From Stutzerimonas stutzeri (GTDB lineage: Bacteria > Pseudomonadota > Gammaproteobacteria > Pseudomonadales > Pseudomonadaceae), in the NCBI GenBank assembly GCA_002387205.1, contig DGLA01000004.1:1-8161 (forward strand): a DNA stretch of 8,161 nt, read 5' to 3'. Within the stretch, counting starts at the first letter, position 1; every line of letters starts with the position of its first letter. Positions 6,807 through 8,161 of this stretch are shown here, in pieces. The notes beneath the pieces are model-generated. The model had not been told where the DNA came from, did not search any database, and saw nothing but the letters and a program-made list of their open reading frames with translations. Made by a program: the position numbers and the translations under genes.

Positions 6807-6820
6807 GAATGTCGACATTC
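6807..6820. promoter_or_regulatory. Perfect 14-bp palindrome, candidate operator
   Basis: GAATGTCGACATTC is its own reverse complement over all 14 bases. It is flanked by GAAAG (6802-6806) and CTTTC (6824-6828), so an outer arm can also pair with a three-base asymmetry. It could be a binding site for a dimeric regulator or the core of a hairpin. No regulator gene and no clear promoter are visible next to it. Confidence 0.35.
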
Positions 6821-6877
6821 TTGCTTTCCGGCCTGAGGCGTTCGCCTGCCAGGCTGTCCGGTCGGAGCTGTGCTCTG

Positions 6878-6914
6878 TTCGCTGGCGTGGCCCGCTCCTA
6901 CACATAACCAGCGA
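6878..6914. repeat. Degenerate REP-like element
   Basis: TTCGCTGGCGTGGCCCGCTC and the following CTACACA closely resemble, from memory, the common Pseudomonas REP form TTCGCGGGCATGGCCCGCTC+CTACA. The core stem GCTGGC / GCCCGC has one mismatch around a GTG loop. The flanks TCGCTGG (6879-6885) and CCAGCGA (6908-6914) also pair perfectly. REP elements sit in intergenic gaps of Pseudomonas and are moved by RAYT transposases. Only one copy is present here. Confidence 0.5.
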
Positions 6915-6925
6915 TCAATACCCTT

Positions 6926-7015
6926 GGCTCAGTAGAGCTTCTAGCTCAACGAGCCTTTGCCGAGCATCGCTTGTTGATGCTCGGCATGGGCCCGGCGAAG
7001 CATCGCTGGAGATGC
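6926..7015. other. Cluster of three hairpins in the intergenic gap
   Basis: Hairpin A is nested: GGCTC (6926-6930) with GAGCC (6951-6955), enclosing GAGCT / AGCTC (6935-6939, 6943-6947). Hairpin B has a perfect 11-bp stem TGCCGAGCATC / GATGCTCGGCA (6958-6968, 6976-6986) with a 7-base loop. Hairpin C is GCATC / GATGC (7000-7004, 7011-7015) and shares the word GCATCGCT with hairpin B. No T run follows any of them, so they are not intrinsic terminators. A structured leader, a small RNA or a decayed REP-type element are all possible. Confidence 0.45.
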
Positions 7016-7386
7016 AAGCAGGCTGCGCTACTGTCGAGCTGAATCGCGCCGTCAGCCCATCATATTTGGCTGAATCAATACCTGCCTAGGGGCTGCGCCG
7101 GGCGTGGCCCATGTCTTCAAACCCCTCATTTCTCACGGATCTGCGTGAGCGTTGCTGGCGCCGCGCCGCTGTTCTTGGCTGCTGGCGACACGAGGCGGTT
7201 CCGCCGTATCCGGACTGTTCGTCGGTTTTCTGCAGTATCTGACGCGCTGCACCGCAGTTGGAGGATCTCGCTTGTCCATTTTGTGTATGCCTGTCGTGGG
7301 CGGGCGTGCGTTTTGCCGACAAGCTGGAGGCGCTCTAGGTTCAGTCATGTAGTCGATTCCGTGCTCTTCAGTAAATCCACTGCCTT

Positions 7387-7393
7387 GAAAGGG
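7387..7393 (+). promoter_or_regulatory. Ribosome binding site for the DUF4214 gene
   Basis: GAAAGGG lies 8 bases before the ATG at 7402, a normal spacing, and it decides that start. The next in-frame ATG (codon 7, base 7420) has no comparable site and would cut into the first DUF4214 unit. Confidence 0.65.
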
Positions 7394-7401
7394 TTTGTTT
7401 T

Positions 7402-8161
7402 ATGCCAATCGCAAACAATATGCAGGTTGCGGGACTTTATAGCGCTGTGTTCAACAGGGCCCCTGACCAGCAGGGCCTCAATTTCTGGGTGACGCAGCTT
7501 GAAGCGGGTGCGCCTCTCGCTGCAGTAGCAGAAGGGTTCGCTAATCATCCGGTCTTTGCAGAAACCTACGCTGACCTGACTAACGCTCAGTTTGCCGAGC
7601 AGCTTTACGTCAACGTGTTGGGCTCGGCAGGGGACGCGGAGGGCGTGCAGTATTGGACTGACCGCCTGGATTCTGGTGAGAACATAGGTTCGGTCGTGGC
7701 TTCGTTCGTTCAAGGCGCCATGGATATTGACCTGGACGCGTTGCTCCAGGGAGGGGAACTCTCTCAGGAAGATTACGACGCTGCGTTGGTCCGCCAGGCA
7801 ACGCTCACCAACAAAGCCGAAGTGGGCGTCTACTACGCTGAGACCTTTGGCGAGGCCTCCAACCTTGATCCTTCCACAGACACCACGACTCGGGCTGGGC
7901 TTGAAGCTGATCCGCTTTACATCGCGTCTCAAGCAGCCATCGCTACCGTAGCCGCCGATCAGGCTACTGTTTTGTCTCGCAAGCAGGACATCGATTCGGC
8001 TGGCGCGCCAACCGACCTTGAGGTTCCAGCTAATCCTGGTGAGCCGGGCACTCCCGAGGAGCCGGGCACTCCTGAGGAGCCGGGCACTCCCGAGGAGCCG
8101 GGCACTCCCGAGGAGCCGGGCACCCCCGAGGAGCCGACTACCCCCGAGGAGCCGACTACCC
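7402..8161 (+). CDS. DUF4214 domain protein with proline/glutamate repeat, probable secreted surface protein, 3' partial
   Basis: The first 253 codons are present and the gene runs off the right edge. It starts MPIANNMQVAGLYSAVFNRA. Two DUF4214-like units follow. Unit 1 is about residues 8-60, with LYSAVFNRAPDQQGLNFW, then G-F-A-N-H-P-V-F. Unit 2 is about residues 62-107, with LYVNVLGSAGDAEGVQYW, then S-F-V-Q-G-A. Residues 108-213 are probably helical, with ALVRQATLTNKAEVGVYYA. From residue 214 a repeat of EPGTPE and EPTTPE begins. There is no Sec signal peptide and no cysteine. DUF4214 units commonly head very large RTX or beta-repeat proteins exported by type I secretion, and a long C-terminal part is expected outside the window. 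Its function is unknown; a surface-layer or biofilm role beside the giant protein upstream is an inference. It is transcribed separately, because two terminators precede it. Confidence 0.9.
   Translation, partial: MPIANNMQVAGLYSAVFNRAPDQQGLNFWVTQLEAGAPLAAVAEGFANHPVFAETYADLTNAQFAEQLYVNVLGSAGDAEGVQYWTDRLDSGENIGSVVASFVQGAMDIDLDALLQGGELSQEDYDAALVRQATLTNKAEVGVYYAETFGEASNLDPSTDTTTRAGLEADPLYIASQAAIATVAADQATVLSRKQDIDSAGAPTDLEVPANPGEPGTPEEPGTPEEPGTPEEPGTPEEPGTPEEPTTPEEPTT
8041..8161 (+). repeat. 18-bp tandem repeat encoding EPGTPE / EPTTPE
   Basis: Five units of GAGCCGGGCACTCCCGAG or a one-base variant (8041-8130) are followed by one full and one cut unit in which GGC-AC(T/C) becomes ACT-ACC (8131-8161). 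The repeat keeps the reading frame (18 bases = 6 codons) and continues past the window edge. It encodes an extended, acidic, proline-rich linker. In-frame copy number changes by slippage are likely between strains. Confidence 0.95.

Larger units (their letters stand above)
6741..7386. other. Intergenic region without a convincing gene
   Basis: Apart from the palindrome, the REP-like element and the hairpins listed separately, I see no recognisable gene. Short reading frames exist (for example 6781-7089 and 7152-7352 on +) but they lack ribosome binding sites and recognisable motifs, and they read like translated non-coding DNA rich in R, S and C. Another small inverted repeat is CTCACG / CGTGAG (7132-7137, 7144-7149). 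No sigma70 promoter of good quality stands out before the gene at 7402; it may lie within this stretch. Confidence 0.6.

Noticed and set aside
6781..7089. 102-codon reading frame on + in the gap
   Set aside because: It has no ribosome binding site, crosses the palindrome, the REP-like element and the hairpins, and its translation has no recognisable motif and unusual C/S/R content for this genome.
7152..7352. 66-codon reading frame on + with some hydrophobic stretches
   Set aside because: There is no ribosome site, and its hydrophobic parts are interrupted by R and G residues. It overlaps other frames of equal length and shows no family resemblance. A small membrane protein cannot be excluded but is not supported.
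7345..7932. 195-codon open frame on the - strand
   Set aside because: It covers the DUF4214 coding sequence, which has clear domain motifs and a good ribosome site on +. The antisense frame has none.
8041..8161. Possible CRISPR array because of short tandem repeats
   Set aside because: The repeats are 18 bases, directly adjacent without spacers, and keep the reading frame. They are a coding minisatellite.

Overview
The window looks like a piece of a Pseudomonas-type gammaproteobacterial chromosome. The evidence is GC-rich coding sequence (roughly 60% by eye), codon use rich in GCC/ACC/GAC/CTG, and a degenerate Pseudomonas-style REP element in the gap. The genus is an inference; no housekeeping gene is present to anchor it. 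Everything real is on the + strand.

Bases 1-6634 are the 3' part of one giant gene, open at the left edge. It encodes at least 2,210 residues of a modular, apparently cysteine-free repeat protein of the RTX adhesin / biofilm-protein type. In order, the visible modules are: two near-identical Ig-like 'YQW' repeats (98 residues each), a dystroglycan-type cadherin-like domain, an Ig-like domain, an 'FSEAV/DIAGN' Ig-like domain, two cadherin-like domains, another Ig-like domain, a second 'FSEAV/DIAGN' domain, and an SbsA/Big_5-like domain. These are followed by about 960 residues of a degenerate bipartite repeat (a Q-A helix-like motif, then Y-x-V-x-D-S-A-A-N-L). Three copies of a separate 'ID-x-x-x-x-xAG' beta-alpha domain are set into this repeat region. 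A short RTX calcium-binding nonapeptide block and a C-terminal tail suited to type I secretion close the protein.

Bases 6635-7401 carry no convincing gene. They open with two consecutive terminator hairpins (6661-6684 and 6713-6738). After these come a perfect 14-bp palindrome, a REP-like element, and a cluster of further hairpins. A ribosome binding site at 7387-7393 serves the next gene.

Bases 7402-8161 are the 5' part of a second gene, open at the right edge. It starts with two DUF4214-like units (about residues 8-107) and then enters a tandem 18-bp repeat encoding EPGTPE / EPTTPE at the window end. DUF4214 N-termini are commonly found on large type I-secreted surface proteins. The window therefore most likely shows two neighbouring but separately transcribed, exported surface or biofilm proteins. 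The secretion apparatus (ABC transporter, membrane fusion protein, TolC-like protein) is not in the window, so this functional link is an inference.
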